DNA from: Bacillota bacterium
GTDB lineage: Bacteria > Bacillota > UBA4882 > UBA8346
Direction: 5' to 3'
DNA: 64,000 nucleotides
Assembly (NCBI GenBank): GCA_023426245.1
Contig: JAFABB010000030.1
Location: 62,001 to 126,000, forward strand
Shown: piece by piece, positions 17,161 to 23,873 of the stretch
Position numbering within the stretch: position 1 is the first letter of the stretch
Layout of the letters: each line of letters opens with the position of its first letter
Notes under the pieces: generated by a model
Told to the model about the DNA's origin: nothing
The model's input: only the letters and a program-made list of their open reading frames with translations
Databases searched by the model: none
Position numbers and translations under genes: made by a program

Positions 17161-17174
17161 CGACCCTTTGTTCG
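17161..17174 (-). promoter_or_regulatory. Candidate LexA/DinR box upstream of ruvC
   Basis: CGACCCTTTGTTCG matches the Bacillota LexA consensus CGAAC-N4-GTTCG at 9 of 10 fixed positions. It lies in the ruvC promoter region. ruvAB is LexA-controlled in B. subtilis, which supports the call, but a single site is weak evidence. Confidence 0.4.
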
Positions 17175-17364
17175 ATCCTAAAATTTTATCGCCCATCCCA
17201 AAATTTTATCTCAGCAGGCTAAAGCCGATCATGACCATCCGCTTCAAAATTTTCAGGTAGGAGTTTGACGACTTAAAGTCGAATCAAAAAGAAATGGAGA
17301 AATTTTTCATCTTTTGGTTTGATTTTCCGCTAAAGAACTTAAAAAAAAGGAGCAAAATAGAATA

Positions 17365-18402
17365 ATGAATATTTCCGAATCCTTTCAAAACATCTCGACG
17401 AGCTACCCGGAACGTCAACCCGAATCGGCTGGAGCCAAGGCCGTATATGATTGCATTAAACAAGAGACCTCAAATTGGGAATTTCATCCTACCACCATCA
17501 AAATTCCAGTATTTAATTTTTCAGTCAGTCTTCTTGCCTACGCCGTACTTAGCCTGTTAGCTATCGCTTTGAGTTTTTCTCACCCCAAAGGCGGATTTGT
17601 GGTAACACTCATTTTATTTTTATTATTTGCAACTGAACTGGTCCATCCGATTTTAGCGAGAGTAAGGAAAAAAACGGCGGAAAGTTTACTCTTGACGATT
17701 CCCGCCCGGAGTAAAGAAACCCAAAAAATCGTGATTCTGAGTAATATGACCACCGACTATTTCAACGCTCTGCCCGGAAAACTTTCCAACCGGGTTTACC
17801 TGGGACTCATTTACGGAGCCGGTTTTATTGCTTTGTTGATGGTAGCCGGCAATTTATGGCTTAAGCTTCCGGTCCTTTTGTACTTTGCCATTGCCGCCTT
17901 ACTGATAGTAGTCGTTTTAAAGCTCTTTGCCAAAGTCGAAGGCCATCCGGCGGGGCTTGACAATTGCGGGATACTATTGGAATTAGGCGCCCTTTTGATG
18001 AAATCAAGGCCCTCAACCCTCTCCGTTTCTCTATATTTTTCCGGAGCGAATTCCTTGAACTCCGGCGTACTGGAGATACCAAAACTTTTATATAAGGCGC
18101 CGGAGCTGACTTACGTGGTGACCTTATCCAATTTCCCGGATAAACGAATCAATGTGGTAACCACCGATGGTCTGGCAATCCCCAGACAAAGCGATCCATT
18201 GTTGGTGGAAATGTTGATGGAAGTAGCTAAAGAAAAAGCAATTCCCGTGCAAACCATTAAGCTAAGTGAAATCAGCCCTGCCTATGGCTTAAAATTGAAA
18301 AAAAAGAAAGCCATTACGTTAACCAATCCCGTGCAAGGCCCCGATGCCAATCACAATATCCGGGAATTACTCAGCGGGTTGATTCGAAAACTGGATCACT
18401 AA
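17365..18402 (+). CDS. Membrane protein with degenerate M28-peptidase-like C-terminal domain
   Basis: A 345-residue protein with an N-terminal cytoplasmic segment, two helices near residues 50-95 and two more near residues 150-195. The order of blocks resembles membrane M28 peptidases: ESLLLTIPARSKETQKIVILSNMTTDYF takes the place of the 'nViAxixG ... vvlgaHyDs' block, LDNCGILLELGALL that of 'DNasGvaallEla', and LSVSLYFSGANSLNSG that of 'vrFvffggEE-gl-GS'. The His/Asp of the first block and the catalytic Glu-Glu are absent, so it is probably not an active peptidase. Start uses AAGGAG with a long 12-nt spacing. It stands alone, followed by repeat copy 2 and a terminator. Confidence 0.6.
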   Translation: MNISESFQNISTSYPERQPESAGAKAVYDCIKQETSNWEFHPTTIKIPVFNFSVSLLAYAVLSLLAIALSFSHPKGGFVVTLILFLLFATELVHPILARVRKKTAESLLLTIPARSKETQKIVILSNMTTDYFNALPGKLSNRVYLGLIYGAGFIALLMVAGNLWLKLPVLLYFAIAALLIVVVLKLFAKVEGHPAGLDNCGILLELGALLMKSRPSTLSVSLYFSGANSLNSGVLEIPKLLYKAPELTYVVTLSNFPDKRINVVTTDGLAIPRQSDPLLVEMLMEVAKEKAIPVQTIKLSEISPAYGLKLKKKKAITLTNPVQGPDANHNIRELLSGLIRKLDH

Positions 18403-18428
18403 AATTTGGGCTCCGGGTTATTAGGTTA

Positions 18429-18493
18429 CTAGTAGAACGTATCGTAAGAAAATTGCAATTAAAAATGGGGAAGATACGCTCTCGTTTTACTAG
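18429..18493 (+). repeat. Dispersed two-hairpin repeat, copy 2 (internally deleted)
   Basis: Begins CTAGTAGAACG and ends CGTTTTACTAG like the full copies, but is only 65 bp. Hairpin 1 is largely intact (AACGTATC/GATACGCT); the linker and the left arm of hairpin 2 are missing, so the right end follows directly. Confidence 0.8.
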
Positions 18494-18503
18494 GGTTATC
18501 AGC

Positions 18504-18554
18504 AAATGAGGCAACCCGCTTCCATCTTCGCAAGTGGGTGTTGCCTCATTTTTT
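18504..18554. terminator. Bidirectional terminator
   Basis: AAATGAGGCAAC (18504-18515) pairs with GTTGCCTCATTT (18540-18551), extended by partial pairing of CCGCTT with AAGTGG. T-runs exist on the plus strand and A-runs on the other side, so it can end both the 17365 gene and the convergent 18553 gene. Confidence 0.85.
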
Positions 18555-19698
18555 ACATCCATCCGATCTTTTGAAAGACTTTGGCCAAAACGGGAGTATG
18601 AATCGATAAAGCGCCGTAAGGACACATTTCCTGACAACAACAGCAACGGATGCATTTTTCTTCATCGATCACAATTTTATCGGGGTTGCCAATCGCTTTG
18701 GCCGGGCACACCGATTCACAGCGACGGCAGTTGGTGCAAAGTTTGGAATTCAGGACCAACCGTTGCCGCAGCATCCTGCCGATAAAATCACTGAACACCC
18801 GGTTTCCCAAAACACTGGCGGAACGAAAGGCCGGAATTTGAAAATCTTCGATTCGGCAATCCGTGACCCTGTCCCCCAACACTTTTATTTTCTCCATCTC
18901 TGTCCCGGAAAGATGAAGGGACCGGGCCGCTTCGAAAATGGGAAACTGTTCCGGTTTCTTCCCAATGATTTCAACAACCACCCTGTCAACCGCCAGCGGA
19001 TTGACACCGGCCACCAATAGATTCAATTGCCGGACCCTTCCATTGGAAGGGCCGTTGCCATCCATGCCGCTGATCCCATCCAAAATATGAAGCACGGGAT
19101 TGACCGTCAAGGCAATTTCCACCAACAAACGGGCAAATTCCCGGGTATCCTTGCCGACTTCGAAATGCCACTGGGCTTTGTTATGCCCGGAGACACAGCC
19201 AAATAAATTTTTAGTGGCCAAAGTTATCCCCATTTGGCCGTGGGATTTTAGCTTGGGCAGGTTGATGATCCGGTTATATTCCTTGAGTTGTCCCGCGAGT
19301 TGCAAGTTTTTAAAACGCCGTTCAAATACGGCCGAGCGGCTGCCGTCAAATGGAGCCAAAGCATCCAATTCAACTATCCGGACCTGTAACCGTTTCAAAT
19401 CGTCATTAAGACCCAGCCTATGAATGACCCCGGCAGCGCTTCCGAGTCCCGGGCTATCTCCAACCCCGACTTCGCAGCCTAAATCCTTTAATAACATCGC
19501 TACCGTCAGGATCATTGTGGGATGAGTGGTTGCAGCGCTTTCCACCGGACGGGCCGAAATAAAATTGGGTTTTAATAAAACCTTGTCACCTCGTTTGCAA
19601 AAGGCCTGCAAACCGCCGAGGGGTTTCAGCAACTCCTCGATTTTCGATGCCAGTTGGTGATCATAAGAGGTTACTCGTAATAAAGAGACTTGTTCCAT
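18553..19698 (-). CDS. DUF362 domain protein with C-terminal 2[4Fe-4S] ferredoxin module
   Basis: About 381 residues from the ATG at 19698, which has AAAGGA 8 nt upstream. The N-terminal 300 residues fit DUF362 (KVLLKPNFISARP, VGDSPGLGSAAGV, NLPKLKSHGQMGITLATKNLFG, VLHILDGISGMDGNGP). The C-terminus has two CX2CX2CX3C clusters (CTNCRRCESVCP and CIRCCCCQEMCP), an electron-transfer module. The physiological reaction of DUF362 proteins is not established. It is monocistronic as far as can be seen. Confidence 0.88.
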   Translation of the reverse strand: MEQVSLLRVTSYDHQLASKIEELLKPLGGLQAFCKRGDKVLLKPNFISARPVESAATTHPTMILTVAMLLKDLGCEVGVGDSPGLGSAAGVIHRLGLNDDLKRLQVRIVELDALAPFDGSRSAVFERRFKNLQLAGQLKEYNRIINLPKLKSHGQMGITLATKNLFGCVSGHNKAQWHFEVGKDTREFARLLVEIALTVNPVLHILDGISGMDGNGPSNGRVRQLNLLVAGVNPLAVDRVVVEIIGKKPEQFPIFEAARSLHLSGTEMEKIKVLGDRVTDCRIEDFQIPAFRSASVLGNRVFSDFIGRMLRQRLVLNSKLCTNCRRCESVCPAKAIGNPDKIVIDEEKCIRCCCCQEMCPYGALSIHTPVLAKVFQKIGWM

Positions 19699-19716
19699 TC
19701 CGGTGTCCTTTCCCAC

Positions 19717-19983
19717 TTGAAATCTCCATAGAGGCTCAAGAGTAAAAAATAGGCTAAAGCATTTTTTAAGTAATCATCTACCCCAGCTTTTGGGGGGCAA
19801 TCGAAAGATGAAAATAGGGTAGTTATTCTCGCACAGAGGTTTTCTCAACAATGTTTTTCGTCTTTTCTCTGCGTCTCCGCGCCTTGGCGGGAGATTTGAT
19901 CTTTTAGCCTCGAAGCATTTTCTAAACAGAATATAGAGGTTTTACAATTATCATTATCTTTGCGACCTCTGGGGCCTTTGTGG
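19717..19983. other. Intergenic region with degenerate 'ctctgcgtctccgcgcc' / 'ctttgtggttaaaa' repeats
   Basis: About 267 bp between the DUF362 and PHP genes. It contains TTCTCTGCGTCTCCGCGCC near 19867 and CTCTGGGGCCTTTGTGGTTAAAA ending at the PHP stop codon. Such strings are widespread intergenic repeats in bacteria and resemble the inverted repeat at 14694-14743. No gene seen. Confidence 0.5.
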
Positions 19984-20718
19984 TTAAAAGACTTCACCAC
20001 TCTTATGTCCACGCCGCCGTTGTTTCAAATATTCCTCAAACCGCTCCACTGAGCTGTTGAGGACCAATTCCTCCGGCATCCCGATCTCTTCCAGCACCTG
20101 AGACACCTTGTCAAATTTGCCGACATCAAAACTAATATGGGCGTCGCTTCCGCAGACAACGGGCACCCCATGATTTTTACACTGGATAGCGATCTCCCGA
20201 CAGCGGGGAGCGCTTCCTTTCCTGAAATAAAAAGAACTGTTATTCAGTTCAATGGGTTTGTGATATTCCTTGGCGGCCCGGACAATTTTCTCGATATCAA
20301 CCGGGTAGTAAGGGTTGCCGGAATGACCGATGGTATCAATGAGAGGATTCTTTAAGACATTGATAATGGCTCCGGTATTCTCTTCTACCGACCCGGGGGA
20401 TATGGAGCCGTCATGCAGGCTTGCCAATACAAAGTCCAAGCGTTTTAAATATTCATCCGGCATGTCGGTCCGTCCTGAAAAGTCCAAAATATTGGCTTCG
20501 ACCCCTTTGAGAATTTTTATGCCATATATTTGCCCGGGAAGAGCTTTCAAATTGCCGAAATGGTACAACTGCGGGGCGCCGATCATGGTTGGCCCGTGGT
20601 CCGTAAGTGCGAACATTTCGATCCCATTGGCCGATGCTTCCCTGGCGATTTCTTGAACGGTACTGTAAGCATGGCCGCTGGAAACGCTATGGGTGTGACT
20701 GTCTACCACGATTTTCAA
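19984..20718 (-). CDS. PHP-domain phosphatase (YcdX-like)
   Basis: A 244-residue protein with the PHP metal-binding motifs in order: DSHTHSV near residue 6, ALTDHGP near 38, ILKGVEAN near 70, GHSGNP near 132 and CGSDAHIS near 190. These match the trinuclear-zinc YcdX family of phosphoesterases; the natural substrate is not known. The start is TTG with GGGGGA 7 nt upstream. It is transcribed away from folE2, with about 375 bp between them. Confidence 0.88.
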   Translation of the reverse strand: MKIVVDSHTHSVSSGHAYSTVQEIAREASANGIEMFALTDHGPTMIGAPQLYHFGNLKALPGQIYGIKILKGVEANILDFSGRTDMPDEYLKRLDFVLASLHDGSISPGSVEENTGAIINVLKNPLIDTIGHSGNPYYPVDIEKIVRAAKEYHKPIELNNSSFYFRKGSAPRCREIAIQCKNHGVPVVCGSDAHISFDVGKFDKVSQVLEEIGMPEELVLNSSVERFEEYLKQRRRGHKSGEVF

Positions 20719-20867
20719 AAGTAAGTCCCCCTGTTTTTGAAATGTCTTTCATCGGATATCATTCAGTAAGCGGCGCTTTTTTCAAAAAGCTTTGCGATTA
20801 CTCTACCCATCATATCATTAAACAGGGTACCGGTAAATATTTACCATATTACGTTTTCCAAATCGTA

Positions 20868-20988
20868 ACCAATCCAAAGCAGGAGTCTGGTGAGAGGCGG
20901 TCGAACCGTAACTCAACCGCAATCGGCTAAACCCCCGGGTTTGAATCCCCGTAGCCTTTAGACAATGAACCCGGGATCGAATTGGATC
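20868..20988 (+). ncRNA. Possible structured RNA of unknown class upstream of folE2
   Basis: A GC-rich island in AT-rich DNA with nested inverted repeats: ATCCAA (20872-20877) with TTGGAT (20982-20987); CCCGGGTT (20934-20941) with AACCCGGG (20968-20975); GGCTA (20925-20929) with TAGCC (20952-20956); GCGGT (20897-20901) with ACCGC (20916-20920), which competes with CGGT/ACCG at 20898-20908. GGGTTTGAATCCCC resembles a tRNA T-arm, but no full cloverleaf could be drawn. The predicted folE2 promoter lies downstream of it, so it could be a separate RNA. No known riboswitch class matched by eye. Confidence 0.35.
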
Positions 20989-21020
20989 TTTCAAAAATAG
21001 CCGGATGGATCGATAGGGCA

Positions 21021-21049
21021 TTGCTGAAATGAGCAGTTATTTATATAAT
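21021..21049 (+). promoter_or_regulatory. Predicted folE2 promoter
   Basis: TTGCTG (21021-21026) and TATAAT (21044-21049) with a 17-bp spacer, about 45 nt upstream of the folE2 start. Confidence 0.55.
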
Positions 21050-21094
21050 ACTTTCATAGGATTTTTCATTAAAGTTTAGGTAGGGTATCGACAT

Positions 21095-21898
21095 ATGATT
21101 GATGTTCAAAACAGAAAAGATGAACGGGGCATAGAAATTCAGCGGGTTGGAGTGAAGGATGTCCATCTGCCCTTTCAGATCCGGATGAAAAACGGCGGCT
21201 ATCAGAATGTTCAAGGAAATGTAACCGTATCCGTCAGCCTCGCTCACCAGTTTAAAGGCACCCATATGAGCCGGTTCATGGAGCTTTTAACCGCATGGAG
21301 GGACAAGCCCATTGCCGGAAAAGAAATCCGCCAACTGCTGGCGGAACTTTGTAAAAATTTGGAGGCCCCCGCCGCTGAGATCAGTCTCAAGTTCCGTTAC
21401 TTTTTGCCGGTGAATGCCCCGGTCAGCGGGGCCGTGGGCGTTCTGGACTACCTGGGGGAGTTTTACGGCAGACTGCATCAACCGGATAACACATTTGATT
21501 ATCGGTTGGGAGCCGAGATCCCGGTCATGTCCCTTTGCCCCTGCAGCAAAGAGATTTCGGAGTTCGGCGCCCACAATCAACGGGCCGTTATCCGCAGCCA
21601 GGTCAAATTCGCTTATCCGGGGAAAATCTTATGGCTTGAGGACCTGGTGGAATTGTTGCGGGTCCAGGGAAGTTGTCCGGTATATCCTGTGCTGAAACGG
21701 GAAGATGAAAAATTCGTCACCGAGGCCGCCTATGAGAACCCCAAGTTTGTGGAAGATATCTTAAGGGATTCGGTCATTGCCCTTCGTTCGGAATCCCGGA
21801 TTCATAGGTTTCAAGTGGAAGTGGAAAGTTTCGAGTCCATTCACAATCATAGCGCTTTTGCTTCCCATGTGGAAGAAGGGAAGGAAGTTGAAGGGTAA
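21095..21898 (+). CDS. folE2: GTP cyclohydrolase FolE2 (type IB)
   Basis: A 267-residue enzyme converting GTP to dihydroneopterin triphosphate, the first step of folate and also of queuosine precursor synthesis. Recognised by IEIQRVGVKDVHLPFQIR at the N-terminus, SLAHQFKGTHMSRFMELL and the catalytic region VMSLCPCSKEIS followed by GAHNQRAV. The type IB enzymes use metals other than zinc. Start ATG has a modest AGGTAGGG upstream. A 12-bp hairpin follows at 21983-22019. It stands alone. The downstream QueH at 14066 belongs to one of the pathways it can feed. Confidence 0.96.
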   Translation: MIDVQNRKDERGIEIQRVGVKDVHLPFQIRMKNGGYQNVQGNVTVSVSLAHQFKGTHMSRFMELLTAWRDKPIAGKEIRQLLAELCKNLEAPAAEISLKFRYFLPVNAPVSGAVGVLDYLGEFYGRLHQPDNTFDYRLGAEIPVMSLCPCSKEISEFGAHNQRAVIRSQVKFAYPGKILWLEDLVELLRVQGSCPVYPVLKREDEKFVTEAAYENPKFVEDILRDSVIALRSESRIHRFQVEVESFESIHNHSAFASHVEEGKEVEG

Positions 21899-21982
21899 TT
21901 TGATGGAAAATTTTTATCGATAACCTTTGATTTCCCTTTATAAGTTAGTTTCAGTGAATATAGATTAACTGCCCGCCAAAAT

Positions 21983-22019
21983 AAATCTTGATATCCATGC
22001 TACCGCAATATCAAGATTT
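21983..22019 (+). terminator. Hairpin downstream of folE2
   Basis: AAATCTTGATAT and ATATCAAGATTT form a perfect 12-bp stem with a 13-nt loop. There is no strong T-run, so termination by it is uncertain. Confidence 0.5.
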
Positions 22020-22091
22020 ATAAGAATTACCAACCGCACCACCTGAAAGGCTTTATTAAACGGAAAGAGCGCAATCAAATCAAAACTATTG

Positions 22092-22200
22092 CTAGTAAAA
22101 CGTTCTCTAAACAACTACTCATTGATTGTGAACGTTTTACTTAAGTAGAGCGTATCTTCCCCATTTCTGATTACCATTTATTTACGATACACTCTACTAG
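22092..22200 (-). repeat. Dispersed two-hairpin repeat, copy 3
   Basis: 109 bp, same length as copy 1 and in opposite orientation; read on the minus strand it starts CTAGTAGAGTG and ends CGTTTTACTAG. The two stems are conserved. It abuts the 3' end of the DUF5348 gene, whose TAG stop codon (22197-22199) is part of the terminal CTAGTAG of the repeat. Confidence 0.9.
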
Positions 22201-22418
22201 TTCACCAGCCGAGCATAAACCATCAGGGGGTAAAAGGAGATTTTATCGCCGGAGAGATAATAGCCGTTGATGCCGTCGCGGACCCACATGGTGATCCATT
22301 CCCGGCCGCTATCGACCTCAAGCCGGTCGCCGCAGGCCAAATCATGACGTGCGCCGGGGTAGGGATAGATGGCGTAATGGCCGCGGGGATGCAATAGAAC
22401 AAAACCTTCGATAGACAT
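22197..22418 (-). CDS. DUF5348 family small protein
   Basis: About 73 residues starting MSIEGFVLLHPRGHYAIY; this ATG has GGAGG 8 nt upstream. The sequence CGDRLEVDSGREWITMWVRDGINGYYLSG is typical of DUF5348, a small beta-rich family often found in mobile or accessory regions. The stop codon is supplied by dispersed repeat copy 3, so the C-terminus may have been altered by its insertion. Function unknown. Confidence 0.75.
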   Translation of the reverse strand: MSIEGFVLLHPRGHYAIYPYPGARHDLACGDRLEVDSGREWITMWVRDGINGYYLSGDKISFYPLMVYARLVN

Positions 22419-22503
22419 GGATACCAACCTCCAGTTAAAAACAGTCTGGACCACTGATTAAGCTGATTTAATGATTACTCTGATTTCTATTTTCTAATGT
22501 TTT

Positions 22504-22605
22504 TTACCGGCATTCCAGATGGTCGTCGTTGAGGATTTCACCATTGATATAGGTCTAACGGTCGAAAATGTGTTTTTGAATGTTGTTGTTTTTATCGGTG
22601 ATCAT
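22504..22605 (-). pseudogene. Small ORF interrupted by an in-frame TAG
   Basis: An ATG at 22605 has a good AGGAG 12 nt upstream and opens MITDKNNNIQKHIFDR, then TAG (22555-22557), then continues in frame TYINGEILNDDHLECR to TAA. Either a 16-residue peptide or a 33-residue gene broken by one point mutation. No family recognised. Confidence 0.4.
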
Positions 22606-22624
22606 GGCGTTAGTCTCCTAAAGT

Positions 22625-22875
22625 TACTAGTTCAAGTAACTAAATCTGTCAAAAACCTTAAAACAATGCTTGTTTGCATCTCCACCCAGCCGTAAAACGG
22701 ACTGGGCTAGGTATATTAAAATCACTCTAAAGGCCCCCAGTCCTCGGTATTGCTTCGAAGCAGAACCCAGCCCGGCTTAGAGCCGGGGTTTAGAACATTT
22801 TTATTAGCTTAGCCCAGAACTTCAGGTCTGGGTGGACAGAATGACATCAATGATGTAGATTTTCAGATTTACAAG
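22625..22875. other. Hairpin-dense intergenic segment
   Basis: In about 250 bp without a gene there are at least six short hairpins: AGTTACT/AGTAACT (22624-22643), CCGT/ACGG, the palindrome GCTTCGAAGC, CCCGGC/GCCGGG around TTAGA, CCCAGA/TCTGGG around ACTTCAGG, and ACATC/GATGT. The strings CCCAGCC and CTGGGCTAGG/CTGGGTGG also recur in both orientations across the segment. It may be a structured RNA or the eroded end of a mobile element. Not matched to a known class. Confidence 0.5.
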
Positions 22876-22902
22876 TCATGAAACAGCCCGAAAATGGTTT
22901 GT

Positions 22903-23090
22903 TTATCCCTTTATTCTCGTTTTCATTTCCTCTACCATCAATAACAAACCCCCCGTTACTTCATTGACTGAATATTTACAGCCGGGTTTAAAACCGCATC
23001 GCTCCAGCCACCGGCCGGATAGGTGGGAGCTGAGGGACTTTTTTTGCCATTGCTTAGGATAGAATAGACGCTGCGGTTATGGTATTTCAT
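22903..23090 (-). pseudogene. SymE-like type I toxin gene with a frameshift at a 7-A run
   Basis: An ATG at 23090 with GGAG 7 nt upstream opens MKYHNRSVYSILSNGKK. At the run of seven A (plus strand T7, 23039-23045) the family-like sequence continues only in the -1 frame: KSLSSHLSGRWLERCGF, then KPGCKYSVNEVTGGLLLMV, ending at 22903. The LSGRWLE-GF--G-K--V--GxLxL core is the hallmark of the SymE family. Without a shift the product ends after 44 codons at 22956. It may be decayed or expressed by slippage. Confidence 0.7.
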
Positions 23091-23233
23091 GGAGAGACTC
23101 CTTTCATTCAAAAAGCCATTGTACCTTATATCGAAGTTTGCTAAAATTAATTTAATTACAGTTTTAGGAATAACTCAAATAAGATTCTGTCTGCAAAAGA
23201 AAGAAACATAATAATTTAAACATCATAAACTCA

Positions 23234-23286
23234 ATCTCCAATTCGGAGATTATTTTAATTTTATTATAAATCTCCATAATGGAGAT
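23234..23286 (+). promoter_or_regulatory. Twin operators and promoter of the Xre regulator
   Basis: Two 17-bp palindromes share the arms ATCTCC-N5-GGAGAT: 23234-23250 and 23270-23286, centres 36 bp apart. Between them lies the AT-rich sequence with a TTATAAA -10-like element. This is the usual layout for an autoregulated Xre repressor. Confidence 0.75.
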
Positions 23287-23325
23287 TGTCAAGTATTGCA
23301 AAAAATAATTTCGGCGGTGGTTTAA

Positions 23326-23559
23326 ATGGATAAACCAGTCAACAATATTTTTAAGGAAAGATTAGTCCAACTGCGGGAAGAGAAGAATTTAAAACAGAAG
23401 GAATTGGCTGAATCCATAGCAATCCATAATCGGAATATTAATCGATATGAATTAGGCCTTAGAGAACCCGACTTTGATACTTTAATTAAAATTGCTGATT
23501 TTTTTAATGTTAGCACAGATTATTTGCTGGGAAGAACGGAGAATCGGAAAAGGTTGTAA
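23326..23559 (+). CDS. Xre-family transcriptional regulator
   Basis: A 77-residue protein that is almost entirely a helix-turn-helix domain: FKERLVQLREEKNLKQKELAESIAIHNRNINRYELGLREPDFDTLIKIADFFNVSTDYLLGR. The C-terminal STDYLLGRTE is typical of SinR/phage repressor-like Xre proteins. GGCGGTGG precedes the start. The paired operators immediately upstream point to autoregulation. No phage genes are adjacent; the divergent neighbour is the SymE-like remnant, which it could also control. Confidence 0.9.
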   Translation: MDKPVNNIFKERLVQLREEKNLKQKELAESIAIHNRNINRYELGLREPDFDTLIKIADFFNVSTDYLLGRTENRKRL

Positions 23560-23873
23560 CGATAACATTTTGAATGAATCCAACAATTAAAGACAAAATC
23601 GTAATGATATTCATGTTCATATTGATAGAATTAAATACGATTATTTCCCAAGTCCATAAAATAACAGGCTACTTTTCTCTAAAGGAACCCAGCCTCTCCA
23701 GCCGGTTCACCAAAAATTCCCGCCTCCCCAACATCCTTTGGACTTTCTATATATCCACATTGAGGTTTCCACGGCTTGCTCAATCCCCCATGGCCTGTTT
23801 CTGCAATTCGGAGATATCCGGGTTCTATGGGCAAAGCATCGATCCACTCCGGATTATCCCCAATTTTCCTGCT
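23560..23873. other. Intergenic region with possible gene remnant
   Basis: Some 310 bp. On the minus strand, directly after the aldo/keto reductase stop, two frames stay open for 45-60 codons (one includes GYLRIAETGHGGLSKPWKP, another PWGIEQAVETSMWIYRKS), but neither has a convincing start and ribosome binding site. They may be debris of a lost gene. A rightward frame overlapping the reductase was not accepted. Confidence 0.35.

Noticed and set aside
20868..20988. tRNA gene (T-arm-like GGGTTTGAATCCCC)
   Set aside because: No acceptor stem, D-arm or anticodon arm could be fitted on either strand, including selC-like long forms.
20868..20988. THF, ZTP or cobalamin riboswitch for folE2
   Set aside because: None of the conserved loops of these classes could be found, and a good promoter lies downstream of the structured part.
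22092..22200. CRISPR or integron attachment site
   Set aside because: The repeat is single-copy at each site with no spacers or integrase nearby; the two-hairpin structure is different.
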